Shown piece by piece: positions 36,143 through 45,477 of a stretch of 64,000 nt of DNA. Both the position numbers and the translations under genes were made by a program. Every line of letters begins with the position of its first letter. Positions within the stretch are counted from its first letter, which is position 1. The DNA comes from Desulfoluna sp. (GTDB lineage: Bacteria > Desulfobacterota > Desulfobacteria > Desulfobacterales > Desulfolunaceae). A model generated the notes under the pieces. That model was not told the origin of the DNA. It searched no databases and worked only from the letters and a program-made list of their open reading frames with translations. The stretch spans positions 22,205 through 86,204 of the forward strand of contig NZ_JAQYWB010000020.1 of the NCBI RefSeq assembly GCF_030145185.1, given 5' to 3'.

Positions 36143-36656
36143 GAGTGATTCGGAAAATAGGCGTATAGCCATCGGTAAGATCGTCGGTACTCACGGGCTG
36201 AAAGGCGGGGCGCGAGTCTATTCTTGGGCAGAGTCCATGGACTCCTTCGAGGCAGGCTGTCAGCTCACCGCAGCAACCCCGGGTGGCGATCTTGTGCTGA
36301 CCGTACAGAGTGCGGCTCCCCATAAAAAGGGGCTGCTTCTCACCTTTAAAGAGGTGGGACATATCAATACCCTCGAACCGTTGGTCGGAAGTGAGCTCTT
36401 TGTGGATCGCGCCGACCTGCCGGACCCCGAAGATGGCTCCTATTATTGGGTAGACATCATTGGGCTTCAGGTTGTCACGGTACAGGGGGTGTCTCTTGGG
36501 AAGGTGACCTCTATTTTCCCTACGGGAAGCAACGATGTGTATGTGGTTAAGGATGGGAAAAAAGAGATCCTTGTGCCGGCGCTTGCGTCGGTGCTGAAGG
36601 AGATCGACCTGGAGAAGGGGACCATGGTGGTGGATCTTCCGGAGGGGTTGTTGTGA
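36132..36656 (+). CDS. rimM: Ribosome maturation factor RimM
   Basis: A 174-residue 16S rRNA processing protein that aids maturation of the 30S head. The N-terminal domain reads [21 protein letters not shown], and a C-terminal PRC-barrel contains [13 protein letters not shown] and [19 protein letters not shown]. No ATG is available; the TTG at 36132, overlapping khpA by 11 bp, gives the right length, so translation is probably coupled to khpA. It overlaps trmD by 4 bp (GTGA). Confidence 0.92.
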   Translation: MSSKSDSENRRIAIGKIVGTHGLKGGARVYSWAESMDSFEAGCQLTAATPGGDLVLTVQSAAPHKKGLLLTFKEVGHINTLEPLVGSELFVDRADLPDPEDGSYYWVDIIGLQVVTVQGVSLGKVTSIFPTGSNDVYVVKDGKKEILVPALASVLKEIDLEKGTMVVDLPEGLL

Positions 36657-37399
36657 AGTTTGTAGTTTTGACAATCTTTCCCGAGATGATCAACCCGTTT
36701 CTGGAAAACGGCATGCTTCGGCTGGCTGTGGAACGTGGTCTTATCGATGCCAGGGCATTGAACATCCGTGATTATGCCGATGGAAAGCATAAGGAAACCG
36801 ATGACAAGCCCTATGGGGGCGGATGCGGAATGGTGATGAAGCCTGAACCGCTTTCCCGCGCTATAGGTGCAGCCTCTGAGATAGCTCCCACCGCGAAGCG
36901 AATTCTTTTAACCCCCCAGGGGCGGCCCTTTGATCAGGCCATGGCGCACGAATTTTCGGCGACTGACGGCCTGATTTTTATTTGTGGGCGCTATGAAGGG
37001 GTGGATGAGAGAATCTGTCAAGGCATGGTGGATGAAGAGGTGTCCATCGGAGACTACGTGATGACCGGCGGCGAGTTGGCTGCCATGGTGATCATTGATG
37101 CGGTGACACGCCTTTTACCCGGTGTGCTGGGGGGAGACGAGTCGGCCGAAAAAGATTCTTTTTCTGGCGGGCTTCTGGAACATGCGCACTACACCAGGCC
37201 ATCGATTTTTGGAGGCGAGAGTGTCCCGGATGTTTTGATGTCCGGGAATCATGCCAAGATAGAGCGGTGGCGCAGGGAAACTTCCCTCATCCGAACTTTT
37301 CTCAAAAGACCGGACCTGCTGGAACAGCGGTCGTTCAGTCGCGAGGAAAAACATGTATTAACCGAATGGTGCAGAAGGATCGAAGAGCTTGTCGGGTGA
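36653..37399 (+). CDS. trmD: tRNA (guanine37-N1)-methyltransferase TrmD
   Basis: A 248-residue SPOUT methyltransferase that prevents frameshifting by methylating G37. Visible motifs: [10 protein letters not shown] at the N-terminus, [30 protein letters not shown], the knot region [21 protein letters not shown], and HYTRP near 180. The start is GTG at 36653, overlapping the rimM stop. It overlaps the next gene by 11 bp. Confidence 0.96.
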   Translation: MKFVVLTIFPEMINPFLENGMLRLAVERGLIDARALNIRDYADGKHKETDDKPYGGGCGMVMKPEPLSRAIGAASEIAPTAKRILLTPQGRPFDQAMAHEFSATDGLIFICGRYEGVDERICQGMVDEEVSIGDYVMTGGELAAMVIIDAVTRLLPGVLGGDESAEKDSFSGGLLEHAHYTRPSIFGGESVPDVLMSGNHAKIERWRRETSLIRTFLKRPDLLEQRSFSREEKHVLTEWCRRIEELVG

Positions 37400-37967
37400 C
37401 GGTAACGTAACACAGGCAGAGCTTTATGTGGTTCTGGTTCATCATCCGGTGCGCAGTAAAACCGGTGAGACCATCTGCTCTGCGGTGACTAACCTTGATA
37501 TCCATGATATTGCGAGGACCTCACGGACTTTCGGTGTCAAAGGGTATTATATTGTGACCACCCTTGAAGACCAGAAGGTGTTGTCAGAGAAGATTATCGC
37601 CCATTGGACCACCGGCCGGGGTGGCGAGTTGAACCCTGCACGGAAAGAGGCCCTGGAGTTGGTTAAGATTCGGGGGTCCCTTGAGGACGTGGTGGCGGAG
37701 ATTCGCAGTAAATCGGGGCAAGCGCCCTGTGTGGTAGCCACGTCAGCCCGGCGAAGCGCCGATGCGCTTACGTGGCAGGCGGGTCGGGAGTGTCTGATGG
37801 AAGACCGGCCCATGGTGCTGCTCTTTGGAACAGCATGGGGTGTTACCGATGATGTGATTGCCTCGGCAGATTATGTCCTGGAACCCGTTGAGGGGGGGAC
37901 GCATTACAACCATCTACCGGTGCGAGCCGCTGTGGCCATCATTTTGGATCGGCTTCTCGGTCGCTAA
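37389..37967 (+). CDS. SPOUT-type RNA methyltransferase (PF09936-like) in the trmD-rplS operon
   Basis: This 192-residue protein resembles the SAM-dependent RNA methyltransferase family often encoded beside trmD in Deltaproteobacteria, Aquificae and Thermotogae. Features are [37 protein letters not shown] at the N-terminus and a C-terminal knot-like region [40 protein letters not shown]. The RNA target is not known to me. The start is TTG 37389 inside the end of trmD, so it is translationally coupled; no ATG is available near the conserved N-terminus. Confidence 0.82.
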   Translation: MSGDGNVTQAELYVVLVHHPVRSKTGETICSAVTNLDIHDIARTSRTFGVKGYYIVTTLEDQKVLSEKIIAHWTTGRGGELNPARKEALELVKIRGSLEDVVAEIRSKSGQAPCVVATSARRSADALTWQAGRECLMEDRPMVLLFGTAWGVTDDVIASADYVLEPVEGGTHYNHLPVRAAVAIILDRLLGR

Positions 37968-38088
37968 GGCGGGGGTGGTGTGCCGGTGTTTTCTTCATGA
38001 TCTATATTGACGCCCTTTGGGATGTCTGATATTGATTACCGGATTTGTTAGATAAAACGGTGACCAATTTTACGTTTGGGAGTAAATA

Positions 38089-38436
38089 ATGAATATAATT
38101 GCCAAAATTGAAAAAGAGCAGATGCGCCTCGACGTACCTCACTTTGTGGCCGGTGACACGATTCGGGTTCATGTGAAGATTGTTGAGGGTGAAAAAACCC
38201 GTATTCAGGTTTTCGAAGGGGTTGTCGTCAGCAAGAGCAAGGGCGGGGTCAGCGCACATTTTACAGTACGCAAGATCTCTAACGGTGTGGGTGTTGAGAG
38301 GGTTTTTCCCCTGCACTCCCCCAGTGTCGACCACGTTGATGTGGTGACCCGAGGTCGTGTTCGTCGCGCTCGTATCTACTACCTCCGCAACCTCCGAGGT
38401 AAGGCAGCACGTATCAAAGAGCGTCGCCTTCACTAA
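38089..38436 (+). CDS. rplS: 50S ribosomal protein L19
   Basis: The 115-residue L19 shows [31 protein letters not shown] and the C-terminal [20 protein letters not shown]. It sits at the 30S-50S interface. GGGAG lies 6 bp before the ATG. A 120-bp spacer separates it from the methyltransferase gene, leaving room for an own promoter or a leader. Confidence 0.98.
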   Translation: MNIIAKIEKEQMRLDVPHFVAGDTIRVHVKIVEGEKTRIQVFEGVVVSKSKGGVSAHFTVRKISNGVGVERVFPLHSPSVDHVDVVTRGRVRRARIYYLRNLRGKAARIKERRLH

Positions 38437-38515
38437 ACCGATCTGTGGCTGGTCCGGATTGTTTCAATCCGGGCCGTTTGCCATGGAGACATTTTCGAGA
38501 AAAGGGCCAGCTTGC

Positions 38516-39115
38516 ATGTGGACCTATGAAAAAAAAGCCGTTTTAAACGGTTTTTTGCGTGTTGCGGGGGTGGATGAGGCCGGCCGCGGGCCCTTGGCCG
38601 GGCCGGTTGTGGCTGCGGCCGTGATTCTTCCTTCCGATTTAGACGTCGGCGAGATCAATGACTCCAAAAAGCTCTCGCCCAAAAAGCGGGATCGGCTGTA
38701 TGATTACATTCAAACCGGGGCTGAGGCCATTGGGGTTGGTGTGATTGATGCGGGCGAGATTGACGCCATCAACATTCTGCAGGCCAGTTTGAAGGCCATG
38801 CGCGTTGCGGTGGAGGCCTTGGGGTCTGTCCCGGATTTTCTTCTTGTGGATGGAACCTTTAACGTGCCCATGCCTCTTTCCCAGGAAGCTCTGGTCAAGG
38901 GGGACTCCCGGTCTGTTTCTATTGCCTCGGCATCCATTATCGCCAAGGTGGTGAGGGATCGGTTGATGGCGGAGTATGCGGAGCTCTACCCGGAGTACGG
39001 ATTTGCCGGGCACAAAGGGTACCCCACCAAGGCGCACAAAGAGGCCATTGCTACCTTTGGCCCGACGCCGATTCATCGCAAGACGTTTAAGGGTGTGTCC
39101 GAGCACGTGAGGTGA
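38516..39115 (+). CDS. rnhB: Ribonuclease HII
   Basis: RNase HII removes single ribonucleotides and RNA from RNA-DNA hybrids. At 199 residues from ATG 38516 it has the family length. Catalytic residues are in [19 protein letters not shown] (Asp-Glu pair), LLVDGTF, and ARVDR-like [12 protein letters not shown], with the C-terminal [13 protein letters not shown]. An alternative ATG at 38483 would add 11 residues without similarity. Confidence 0.95.
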   Translation: MWTYEKKAVLNGFLRVAGVDEAGRGPLAGPVVAAAVILPSDLDVGEINDSKKLSPKKRDRLYDYIQTGAEAIGVGVIDAGEIDAINILQASLKAMRVAVEALGSVPDFLLVDGTFNVPMPLSQEALVKGDSRSVSIASASIIAKVVRDRLMAEYAELYPEYGFAGHKGYPTKAHKEAIATFGPTPIHRKTFKGVSEHVR

Positions 39116-39149
39116 CGGAGCTGCCCTGAATCTGTTGCCCGGAGGGACC

Positions 39150-39521
39150 ATGTCGCGTTATCGTATGTGGTTTGGCAGGTGGGGTGAGAGGCGTGCGGCC
39201 CGATATTTAAAACGTCGGGGTTACCGGATTCTTGCCAGAAATGCTGTCACCCCTCTGGGGGAGATCGATCTTGTGGCCGAAGATAAAGGCACCCTTGTCT
39301 TTGTCGAAGTGAAGTCACGGACGTCTACGCTCTTTGGCCGACCCGAGGACGCTGTTACGAAAACCAAACAGGCCACCCTGGCCCGTGCGGCCCTTTATTG
39401 GCTGAAAAGTCACGATGCCCTTGGGAGGCCGGCCCGATTTGATGTGGTGGCCATCCTGGCGGGGCAGGATACCTTTGACGTGCAGGTGATTGAAAATGCC
39501 TTTCCCATCCCCATCCGATAA
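39150..39521 (+). CDS. yraN: YraN family endonuclease-like protein (UPF0102)
   Basis: A 123-residue protein with the restriction-endonuclease-like core of the YraN family: GERRAARYLKRRGYRILARN, GEIDLVAEDKGTLVFVEVKSR, and the predicted metal residues in EID and EVKSR. The biochemical role of the family is poorly defined. GGAGGG precedes the ATG at 39150. The 3' end overlaps the rsmI start by 26 bp. Confidence 0.92.
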   Translation: MSRYRMWFGRWGERRAARYLKRRGYRILARNAVTPLGEIDLVAEDKGTLVFVEVKSRTSTLFGRPEDAVTKTKQATLARAALYWLKSHDALGRPARFDVVAILAGQDTFDVQVIENAFPIPIR

Positions 39522-40374
39522 GAAGGACGAAGGTCCTGCTCTCTATATCGTCTCCACTCCCATTGGAAACCTGGAAGACATCACCCTGCGAGCCCTTCGC
39601 GTTTTAAAAGAGGTGGCCCTCATTGCTGCCGAAGACACACGCCACACCCGAAAACTTCTTTCTGCCTACGATATTTCCACGCGCATGATGGCTCTTCATG
39701 AACACAATGAGCAGGAGCGTTCTGTTCGTGTGGTGGAGAAGGTCCTTGCCGGCGAGAGCGTGGCCCTCGTCACCGATGCGGGGACGCCCTGCATTTCAGA
39801 TCCCGGTTACCGCCTCGTTTCAGCGGCCTCCCAGGCTGGGGTGCGTGTGATTCCGCTGCCCGGTGCCTCTGCGCTGCTTGCTGGCCTTGCCGCTGCGGGG
39901 CTTCCCACCGATGCCTTTCATTACCAGGGGTTTCTTCCCAAAAAGCAGGGCAAACGTCTGGACCTCTTGAAATCCCTTGCGCTGCTTCCTCACACCTTTG
40001 TTCTTTATGAGTCCCCTTCTCGGGTTGTGCGTCTCCTGGGAGAGTTGGAATCGCTTATGGGGGATCGTCCGGCTGTCCTTGCCCGCGAGCTGACCAAGCG
40101 GCACGAGGAGTTTCTTCGCGGGACCCTCTCAGAGATTGCCGGAGAGCTTGCCGGGCGTCCGGTGGTGAAGGGCGAGTGTACCTTGATGGTGGGTGGTGCA
40201 CGAGCGGTAGAGGCGCCGCCGGTTTCAGATCTTGATGAAGAGGTGCTGCAGGCGTTGGCCGATTCCGTTGAATCCCCCTCCCGTCTGGCCAAGAGTCTGG
40301 CCAAGCGCCTGGGGCTCCCCAAGGGGGAGGTGTATGAAGCGGTGGTACGTCTTTCTGGCGAGGAGCCTCTTTGA
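39496..40374 (+). CDS. rsmI: 16S rRNA (cytidine1402-2'-O)-methyltransferase RsmI
   Basis: A 292-residue tetrapyrrole-methylase-fold enzyme that 2'-O-methylates C1402 in the ribosomal decoding centre. Motifs: LYIVSTPIGNLEDITLRAL, AAEDTRHTRKLL, LVTDAGTPCISDPGYRLV, PLPGASALLAGLAAAGLPTDAF, FYESPSR-type VLYESPSRVVRLL, and RELTKRHEEFLRG. ATG 39496 lies inside yraN in another frame. It is the last gene of the translation cluster. Confidence 0.96.
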   Translation: MPFPSPSDKKDEGPALYIVSTPIGNLEDITLRALRVLKEVALIAAEDTRHTRKLLSAYDISTRMMALHEHNEQERSVRVVEKVLAGESVALVTDAGTPCISDPGYRLVSAASQAGVRVIPLPGASALLAGLAAAGLPTDAFHYQGFLPKKQGKRLDLLKSLALLPHTFVLYESPSRVVRLLGELESLMGDRPAVLARELTKRHEEFLRGTLSEIAGELAGRPVVKGECTLMVGGARAVEAPPVSDLDEEVLQALADSVESPSRLAKSLAKRLGLPKGEVYEAVVRLSGEEPL

Positions 40375-40567
40375 TGCTGGCCCTGCCAGTGATTTTTTTT
40401 TAGCGGTGAATCCTTCCTTTTTTTTCTCTGTTCTCCACTCTTTTCGACTCCACTTTTTTTAAATTCAGCTGCTACCCCGATTTGCCCGAATGAGGGGGCC
40501 TGTTGGCTGGGGTCGTCATTGCGGTATGGGGCGGCTGTTTAAATCCGCCATTCAGTGCTCTCCTTTG

Positions 40568-40596
40568 TTGACATTTCAGTAGTCATTAGTTATAAA
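40568..40596 (+). promoter_or_regulatory. Near-consensus sigma70 promoter in a gene-free region
   Basis: TTGACA (40568-40573), an exact 17-bp spacer and TATAAA (40591-40596) give 11 of 12 consensus matches, the best promoter I see in the window. No open frame with a ribosome site follows before the terminator at 40709-40736, pointing to a short non-coding transcript. Confidence 0.75.
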
Positions 40597-40601
40597 CGCG
40601 G

Positions 40602-40736
40602 TCCCTGGGAGGAATAAACCTATCGATTAAGGTGGGTTAAGCAAGTGGGTGTTCCCGCCTTCTTCCCGGCGGTTGGGTGTGAGAGATCTCGCAGGCTTGA
40701 CACGGAGAGGGAACTATTAGACAATAGTCCTTTTTT
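40602..40736 (+). ncRNA. Candidate small RNA of about 135 nt
   Basis: The region lies between a near-consensus promoter and a terminator hairpin (stem GGAACTATT / AATAGTCC at 40710-40730 with one bulge, then six T). Predicted internal helices include CCGCC / GGCGG (about 40655-40672) and the self-complementary GAGAGATCTC (40681-40690). The first bases GTCCCT can pair with AGGGAAC near the 3' end. I compared it mentally with SRP RNA, 6S RNA, tmRNA and common riboswitches and found no convincing match. Boundaries are inferred from promoter and terminator positions. Confidence 0.5.
40709..40736 (+). terminator. Terminator of the candidate small RNA
   Basis: GGAACTATT-AGAC-AATAGTCC stem followed by TTTTTT, located 335 bp after rsmI and 130 bp before hdrC. 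It could also end rsmI read-through transcripts. Confidence 0.7.
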
Positions 40737-40865
40737 GCCATGGGCTGGTTTGGGCGTTGTTACTGCGGGTTAAGGCACCATGGGCGGGGTATTTTCTGAG
40801 TGTGATGCGTGGCCCGGGTCTTTTCAGGCGAGTGTCTGCGGTGAAATGTCCGGGGGGAGGGCGAT

Positions 40866-41396
40866 ATGAAAGTTGATCATTCATTTTTTGAGGAAGTCTC
40901 CGCACGGAGTGGGCAGGATCTCTCCAGGTGCTTTCACTGTATGTGTTGCTCGGGCGGTTGTCCGGTGGCCCATGGTATGGACTATTTACCCAATCAGATT
41001 CTTCGGATGATTCAACTGGGGATGAGGCAGGAGGTGCTTGAAAGTCGCGCGATCTGGCTTTGTATTGGGTGTTATGCCTGCGTCACCGAGTGCCCCAATC
41101 GGGTTCATATTCCGTACATGATGGATGCGCTTCGAGAGATTGCGCTTCATGAGCAGGTCAGGATCGGTGAGCCGGATATTTGGGCTTTTCATCGTGAATT
41201 TTTGAAGCAGGTGGGCAAGCGCGGGCGGATTTACGAGCTCGAATTTATGGCGCGGTACAAGCTCGCCACGGGCAATCTGTTTCAGGACGCGGTGATGGGG
41301 ATGAAGATGTTTCGTCTCGGGCGGCTGGAGCTTCTGCCGAGCAGCGTGAAGCACAAAGAGATCATGAAAAAAATCAGGGAGGCCTGTGATGAGTAA
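40866..41396 (+). CDS. HdrC-like 4Fe-4S protein (heterodisulfide reductase subunit C type)
   Basis: A 176-residue iron-sulfur protein. Two cysteine clusters, CFHCMCCSGGCPVAHG and CIGCYACVTECPNRVHIP, each bind a 4Fe-4S centre, the HdrC/GlpC pattern. A helical C-terminal half (MARYKLATGNLFQDAVMGMKMF) resembles HdrC of sulfate reducers, and no membrane helix is present, so it is soluble. It overlaps the hdrB-like gene by 8 bp. HdrCB pairs reduce heterodisulfide-like substrates or pass electrons to them, usually together with flavin-carrying HdrA, which is not in this window. The partner and disulfide substrate are unknown. Confidence 0.88.
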   Translation: MKVDHSFFEEVSARSGQDLSRCFHCMCCSGGCPVAHGMDYLPNQILRMIQLGMRQEVLESRAIWLCIGCYACVTECPNRVHIPYMMDALREIALHEQVRIGEPDIWAFHREFLKQVGKRGRIYELEFMARYKLATGNLFQDAVMGMKMFRLGRLELLPSSVKHKEIMKKIREACDE

Positions 41397-42270
41397 CGTC
41401 AGGAACACGGGTGAAAAACGACTGCGGCGTGTGCATTACTATCCCGGATGCTCGTTGATGTCCTCGGCTCGGGATTTCGGAACCTCCCTGTTTCAGATGT
41501 TTCGTCTTATGGGGACCTGGGTGGAGCCTCTGGAGGACTGGAACTGCTGCGGGGCCTCTCCGGCGCACAGCGTGAATCCAGATTATGCCACTCTCCTTGC
41601 CGGCCGGAATATTCTTCTTGCGGAGCGTCAGGGGATCGATGACCTTTACGTGGTCTGTCCCAGTTGTTTTGTGCGACTTCGGACGGCTGAAAAAATTCTC
41701 GCCACCGATGCGAGCATGAACGCCAAGCTTGCGAAGGCCTGTGGCCGAGAATACGAAGGCGGGGTGCGTCTGAAGTTTACTCCGGAAATTTTATCCGATG
41801 CGCCCAGCGTGTTTGAAAAGGCTGTGGTGAACCCTCTGGCGGGGCTTCGCGGCGTGCTTTATTTCGGATGTCTCCTGACTCGGCCGGAGTGGATCACCGG
41901 GTTTGATATCCGTCCCTACGAAAAGAAGCTGAAGAAGCTGGTGAATGTCCTCGACGTGGAGACTCTGGACTGGAGTCACAGCAAGCAGTGCTGCGGATCC
42001 CATCTGGCGGTGACCAAGCCCGATATGGTGGACGGTATGGTGGACAGGATCCGGGATCACGCCCGGCGGGCCGGAGCCAACTGTATCATCGCCTTTTGTC
42101 CCCTGTGCCAGGTCAATCTGGAACTCCGGGGCAAAGAGGTGGAGCCCCTGCCGGTTTTTTATATTTCGGAATTGATCGGCCTGGCGGCCAAGCTGCCCGG
42201 CCACGAGGGCTGGGTGAAAAAACATCTGGTGGATCCGCGCCCTCTGCTGAATTCTTTGGGGCTTGTGTGA
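41389..42270 (+). CDS. HdrB-like protein with two CCG domains (heterodisulfide reductase subunit B type)
   Basis: A 293-residue protein with two CCG (DUF224) domains that in HdrB coordinate non-cubane 4Fe-4S clusters at the disulfide-reducing site. First domain: YYPGCSL, WNCCGASPAH and VVCPSC. Second domain: YFGCLL, QCCGSHLAV and FCPLCQ. The ATG at 41389 has GGGAGG 6 bp upstream and lies inside the end of the hdrC-like gene, indicating tight co-translation. No hdrA follows; a DUF1844 gene comes next after 130 bp. Confidence 0.9.
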   Translation: MSNVRNTGEKRLRRVHYYPGCSLMSSARDFGTSLFQMFRLMGTWVEPLEDWNCCGASPAHSVNPDYATLLAGRNILLAERQGIDDLYVVCPSCFVRLRTAEKILATDASMNAKLAKACGREYEGGVRLKFTPEILSDAPSVFEKAVVNPLAGLRGVLYFGCLLTRPEWITGFDIRPYEKKLKKLVNVLDVETLDWSHSKQCCGSHLAVTKPDMVDGMVDRIRDHARRAGANCIIAFCPLCQVNLELRGKEVEPLPVFYISELIGLAAKLPGHEGWVKKHLVDPRPLLNSLGLV

Positions 42271-42399
42271 GCCTTGGGAGCAACTCTTTCTTGATGAACC
42301 GCCTCAGTTTTTTTATAGTGGACAGAAGAAGAGATCGGGTCGAGGGGTCTTCGGGTGAAGGCTCGGGGGATGAGTGCTTCTAATAAGGAAGGGGAGGGT

Positions 42400-42720
42400 A
42401 TGGAAAAAAAGGCACATGAACAGGGTGAGGCGTCAGGTGAGGGGGAACGGCATGACTCGTTGCCCCTTCCGGGGATTAATTTTTCCACCTTTGTCTTTTC
42501 TCTGAACTCATCGGCGCTGGTGCACTTGGGGCTGATCACGGCTCCCGGTGGGCGTGAAAAGGCGATCAACCTTCCCCTGGCCAAGCAGACCATCGATATC
42601 CTGGGGATGTTGGAGGAGAAGACCGCCGGTAACCTCACGGGGGAAGAGACGAACCTGATGTCCAATATGCTTCACGATCTGCGGCTGAGGTACGTTAAGC
42701 TGAAGGATCAGGAGAGCTGA
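42400..42720 (+). CDS. DUF1844 domain protein
   Basis: A small soluble protein of 106 residues. The conserved DUF1844 core is FSTFVFSLNSSALVHLGLI, then NLPLAKQTIDILGMLEEKTAGNLT and the C-terminal helix MLHDLRLRYVKL. The function of the family is not known to me. ATG 42400 follows GGGGAGGG; an in-frame ATG at 42370 is possible and would add ten residues. The stop overlaps the ispE start by one base (TGATG), so it is coupled to ispE. Confidence 0.85.
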   Translation: MEKKAHEQGEASGEGERHDSLPLPGINFSTFVFSLNSSALVHLGLITAPGGREKAINLPLAKQTIDILGMLEEKTAGNLTGEETNLMSNMLHDLRLRYVKLKDQES

Positions 42721-43583
42721 TGGAGTTGTTGTCGCCGGCCAAGGTCAATCTTTTTCTGCATGTCACGGGTAAGCGGGCGGATGGGTACCACGAGCTCTGT
42801 TCCTTGATGTGCGGTATCGGGTTGCATGATCGTGTGGTGCTGGAATCCACCGCGGAGGGGATCTCGCTTCGCTGCACTTATCCCGGAGTCCCTGAGGATG
42901 AGACCAATCTGGCGTGGCGAGCGGCCTCTCTGTTTTATCGAGCCACGGGTGTTAAGGGGGGGTGCCGGATCGCTGTCGAGAAGACGATCCCCCCCGGTGC
43001 AGGGTTGGGGGGAGGCAGTGGGAATGCGGCTACGGTGCTCAAAGGGCTGAATGCTATTTATGGTGATCCTCTGGGTACGAAAGCGCTTGAGACGCTTGCT
43101 TTAGAGTTGGGTGCCGACGTGCCTTTTTTTATTCGGTGTACCCCGTCTCTGGCCACGGGCGTGGGGGAATGTTTGGCACCGATGCCCGCAATTCGCCCGT
43201 ATCATCTGCTAATTATCTATCCGGGCACGGGGTTATCCACCGTGGCTGTCTATAAAAATCTCAAATTGGGATTGACAAAAAGCGAAAAAAAAATTAAAAG
43301 TCGTCTGTTGAATGAAGGGATGATTGATCCCCTCGATCACCTGCATAACGATTTGGAGCCCTCCGCGCAGCTGTTGTCATCAGCCGTCGGGGACGCCAAA
43401 GCCGTATTGGAACGTGTGGGTGCTGAAGGCGTGCTGATGTCCGGCAGTGGCTCGTCTGTTTTCGGCCTTTTCGGTGAATCTCAGATGGCAGAGGCGGGTA
43501 AAGCGCTTCTGATGCGCCTGAGGGAGGAAAGGCCAGAAAATTATGCCGGGTGGCAGTTGTTTTCGGCCGAATTGTTGTTATAG
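42720..43583 (+). CDS. ispE: 4-diphosphocytidyl-2-C-methyl-D-erythritol kinase
   Basis: A 287-residue GHMP kinase of the MEP isoprenoid pathway. LLSPAKVNLFLHVTGKRADGYHEL is the family N-terminus, PPGAGLGGGSGNAATVL the ATP-binding glycine motif, and GADVPFFI and LMSGSGSSVFGLF complete the set. It phosphorylates the 2-hydroxyl of CDP-methylerythritol. The ATG overlaps the DUF1844 stop. The tRNA-Gln and prs genes follow, the common ispE-prs-rplY-pth arrangement. Confidence 0.96.
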   Translation: MELLSPAKVNLFLHVTGKRADGYHELCSLMCGIGLHDRVVLESTAEGISLRCTYPGVPEDETNLAWRAASLFYRATGVKGGCRIAVEKTIPPGAGLGGGSGNAATVLKGLNAIYGDPLGTKALETLALELGADVPFFIRCTPSLATGVGECLAPMPAIRPYHLLIIYPGTGLSTVAVYKNLKLGLTKSEKKIKSRLLNEGMIDPLDHLHNDLEPSAQLLSSAVGDAKAVLERVGAEGVLMSGSGSSVFGLFGESQMAEAGKALLMRLREERPENYAGWQLFSAELLL

Positions 43584-43599
43584 TTTGAAAATACATTGC

Positions 43600-43674
43600 A
43601 GGGGCGTCGTCAAGTGGTAAGACACTGGATTTTGATTCCAGCATTCGCAGGTTCAAATCCTGCCGCCCCTGCCA
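43600..43674 (+). tRNA. tRNA-Gln (anticodon UUG)
   Basis: Full cloverleaf: acceptor AGGGGCG / CGCCCCT, D-arm with AAGTGGTAAGAC, anticodon stem CTGGA / TCCAG with loop TTTTGAT (anticodon TTG), T-arm GCAGG-TTCAAAT-CCTGC, discriminator G and encoded CCA. It lies between ispE and prs on the same strand and may be processed from the operon transcript. Confidence 0.97.
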
Positions 43675-43717
43675 AATTTATTGATACCGGCAGTGTTTCC
43701 GGGAAAACGGGAATGGA

Positions 43718-44659
43718 ATGAACGATCTTTCCATATTTACGGGGAACTCCAATAAAGAGCTCGCCCAGAAAGTGTCCAAGTATCTGTTTAAAGACCTTGG
43801 CAACGCGAAGGTAAATCGCTTCAGCGACGGCGAGATTCAGATAGAAATCGAGGAGAACGTGCGTAAGAAGGATGTGTATATCATCCAGTCCACGTGTTCT
43901 CCCGTAAATGACAACCTCATGGAGCTGCTCCTGATGATTGACGCCATGCGTCGTTCATCTGCTTCTCGTATCACGGCCGTCATTCCCTACTTCGGGTATG
44001 CCCGTCAGGATAAGAAGGTGGCACCGCGGGTGCCTATCTCCGCCAAGTTGGTAGCCGATCTGCTCACCCACTCCGGAGCATGTCGTATCATCACCATGGA
44101 CCTCCATGCCGGTCAGATTCAAGGGTTTTTCAATATTCCCGTGGACAACCTCTACGCTGCGCCCATTCTGATTGAACACATCCGTGAAGAATTTATCGGT
44201 CATGACCTGGTGATTGTCTCCCCCGATGCCGGTGGGGTAGAACGAGCCCGTGCTTTTGCCAAGCGGTTGGGCTGTGGCCTGGCCATCGTAGACAAGCGTC
44301 GGGACCGTCCTAACGAAGCCAAAGCCATGGCCGTTATCGGAGACGTTGCTGGAAAAACAGCAATTATCCTCGATGACATGGTGGACACCGCAGGCACTCT
44401 GACGGAAGCCTCCAATGCCATTAGCGAGATGGGAGCTACTGAAGTTCACGCATGCTGTACGCACGCCGTTCTTTCGGGGCCGGCCGTGGGACGCATCGAT
44501 AAATCGGCGTTGAAGAGTCTTGTTGCAACGGACACCGTTCCCATGAGTGAAGCGGCGATGGCTTGTGAAAAGATTAAGGTTCTTTCCGTTGCCTCTCTGG
44601 TCGGCGAGGCCATCATTCGAAGTCATCGAGGTGACTCGGTTACAACGCTGTTTGTGTAA
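43718..44659 (+). CDS. prs: Ribose-phosphate pyrophosphokinase
   Basis: A 313-residue PRPP synthetase making the activated ribose for nucleotide, His and Trp synthesis. Signature motifs: [63 protein letters not shown] and the PRPP-binding [14 protein letters not shown]. The ATG is 43 bp after the tRNA. It belongs to the ispE-prs-rplY-pth group. Confidence 0.97.
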   Translation: MNDLSIFTGNSNKELAQKVSKYLFKDLGNAKVNRFSDGEIQIEIEENVRKKDVYIIQSTCSPVNDNLMELLLMIDAMRRSSASRITAVIPYFGYARQDKKVAPRVPISAKLVADLLTHSGACRIITMDLHAGQIQGFFNIPVDNLYAAPILIEHIREEFIGHDLVIVSPDAGGVERARAFAKRLGCGLAIVDKRRDRPNEAKAMAVIGDVAGKTAIILDDMVDTAGTLTEASNAISEMGATEVHACCTHAVLSGPAVGRIDKSALKSLVATDTVPMSEAAMACEKIKVLSVASLVGEAIIRSHRGDSVTTLFV

Positions 44660-44705
44660 TTACACCAAACTAGAAAAATTAAGCAGGTTCTTCAGGAGGA
44701 TCGAT

Positions 44706-45311
44706 TTGGAACTTTTCGAACTTAAGACAAATATAAGGGAAGGCAGGGGCAAAAACGCTGCTCGCGTTCTCCGTAATGAGGGCCGAGTCCCCGCTGTTGT
44801 TTATGGCGACAACTCTGAAACCATCTCTGTTGATGTTCTCGTTTCTGATGTGGAAGAGGCGTTCAAGCTTAGCGAGACCGCTCAGGTGGTTGTGAACCTT
44901 AAGGTCGGCGATGCCGAGCCCCAGGTTGCCATCATTCGGGAAGTGCAGACCGATCCCGCTCGAGATGACATGCGTCACGTGGATTTTCAGATCGTTTCCC
45001 TTGATAAAAAGATTAAGGCCGTGGCCCCTGTAGAAACGGTTGGCAAGGCTGCTGGTCTTGAAATGGGCGGTCTTCTCCAGGTGATTCGTCGTCAGCTGGA
45101 TGTTCTTTGTCTGCCCCTTTCTATCCCTACCTCCATCAAGATTGATGTCACCGATCTTAAAATCGGTAAGTCCATTCACGTGGATGAAATCAAGATTGAC
45201 GGGGTTGAGATTCCCCACAATGTCAACTTTACCGTTGTGACTGTTGTGCGCCCCAAAGGTGCCGCTCTCGATGACGATGAAGAAGGCGAAGGCGAAGCCG
45301 AAGAGGCTTAA
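44706..45311 (+). CDS. rplY: 50S ribosomal protein L25 (CTC form)
   Basis: The 201-residue long form of L25, a 5S rRNA-binding protein. The N-terminal L25 domain reads LKTNIREGRGKNAARVLRNEGRVPAVVYGD; the beta-rich TL5/CTC domain follows and the tail is acidic (DDDEEGEGEAEEA). The start is a TTG with a perfect AGGAGG six bases upstream; no ATG precedes the conserved N-terminus. Confidence 0.95.
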   Translation: MELFELKTNIREGRGKNAARVLRNEGRVPAVVYGDNSETISVDVLVSDVEEAFKLSETAQVVVNLKVGDAEPQVAIIREVQTDPARDDMRHVDFQIVSLDKKIKAVAPVETVGKAAGLEMGGLLQVIRRQLDVLCLPLSIPTSIKIDVTDLKIGKSIHVDEIKIDGVEIPHNVNFTVVTVVRPKGAALDDDEEGEGEAEEA

Positions 45312-45324
45312 GCCCTTTCTGTGT

Positions 45325-45348
45325 CCATGGCGACTCCGGTCGCCATGG
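45325..45348 (+). terminator. Hairpin downstream of rplY
   Basis: CCATGGCGAC / GTCGCCATGG is a perfect 10-bp stem with a TCCG loop, 14 bp after the rplY stop. There is no T-run, so it may attenuate or stabilise rather than terminate before pth. Confidence 0.45.
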
Positions 45349-45477
45349 CTGTATCTGAAGCCCGGAATCAGGGAGTTCATCGCCCAAAGATTGAAGCTTC
45401 CTTCAGCTGTCTTTTTTGGCAGTGGCAATCTAAACATCATGAGTGAGTGGGTTGCTGACTTATAAGCGATTATAAAT

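Noticed and set aside
40602..40736. Identification of the candidate RNA as 6S, SRP RNA or a c-di-GMP riboswitch
   Set aside because: The 5' and 3' ends can pair as in 6S RNA, but the length is short and no family signature could be matched by eye; left as unassigned.
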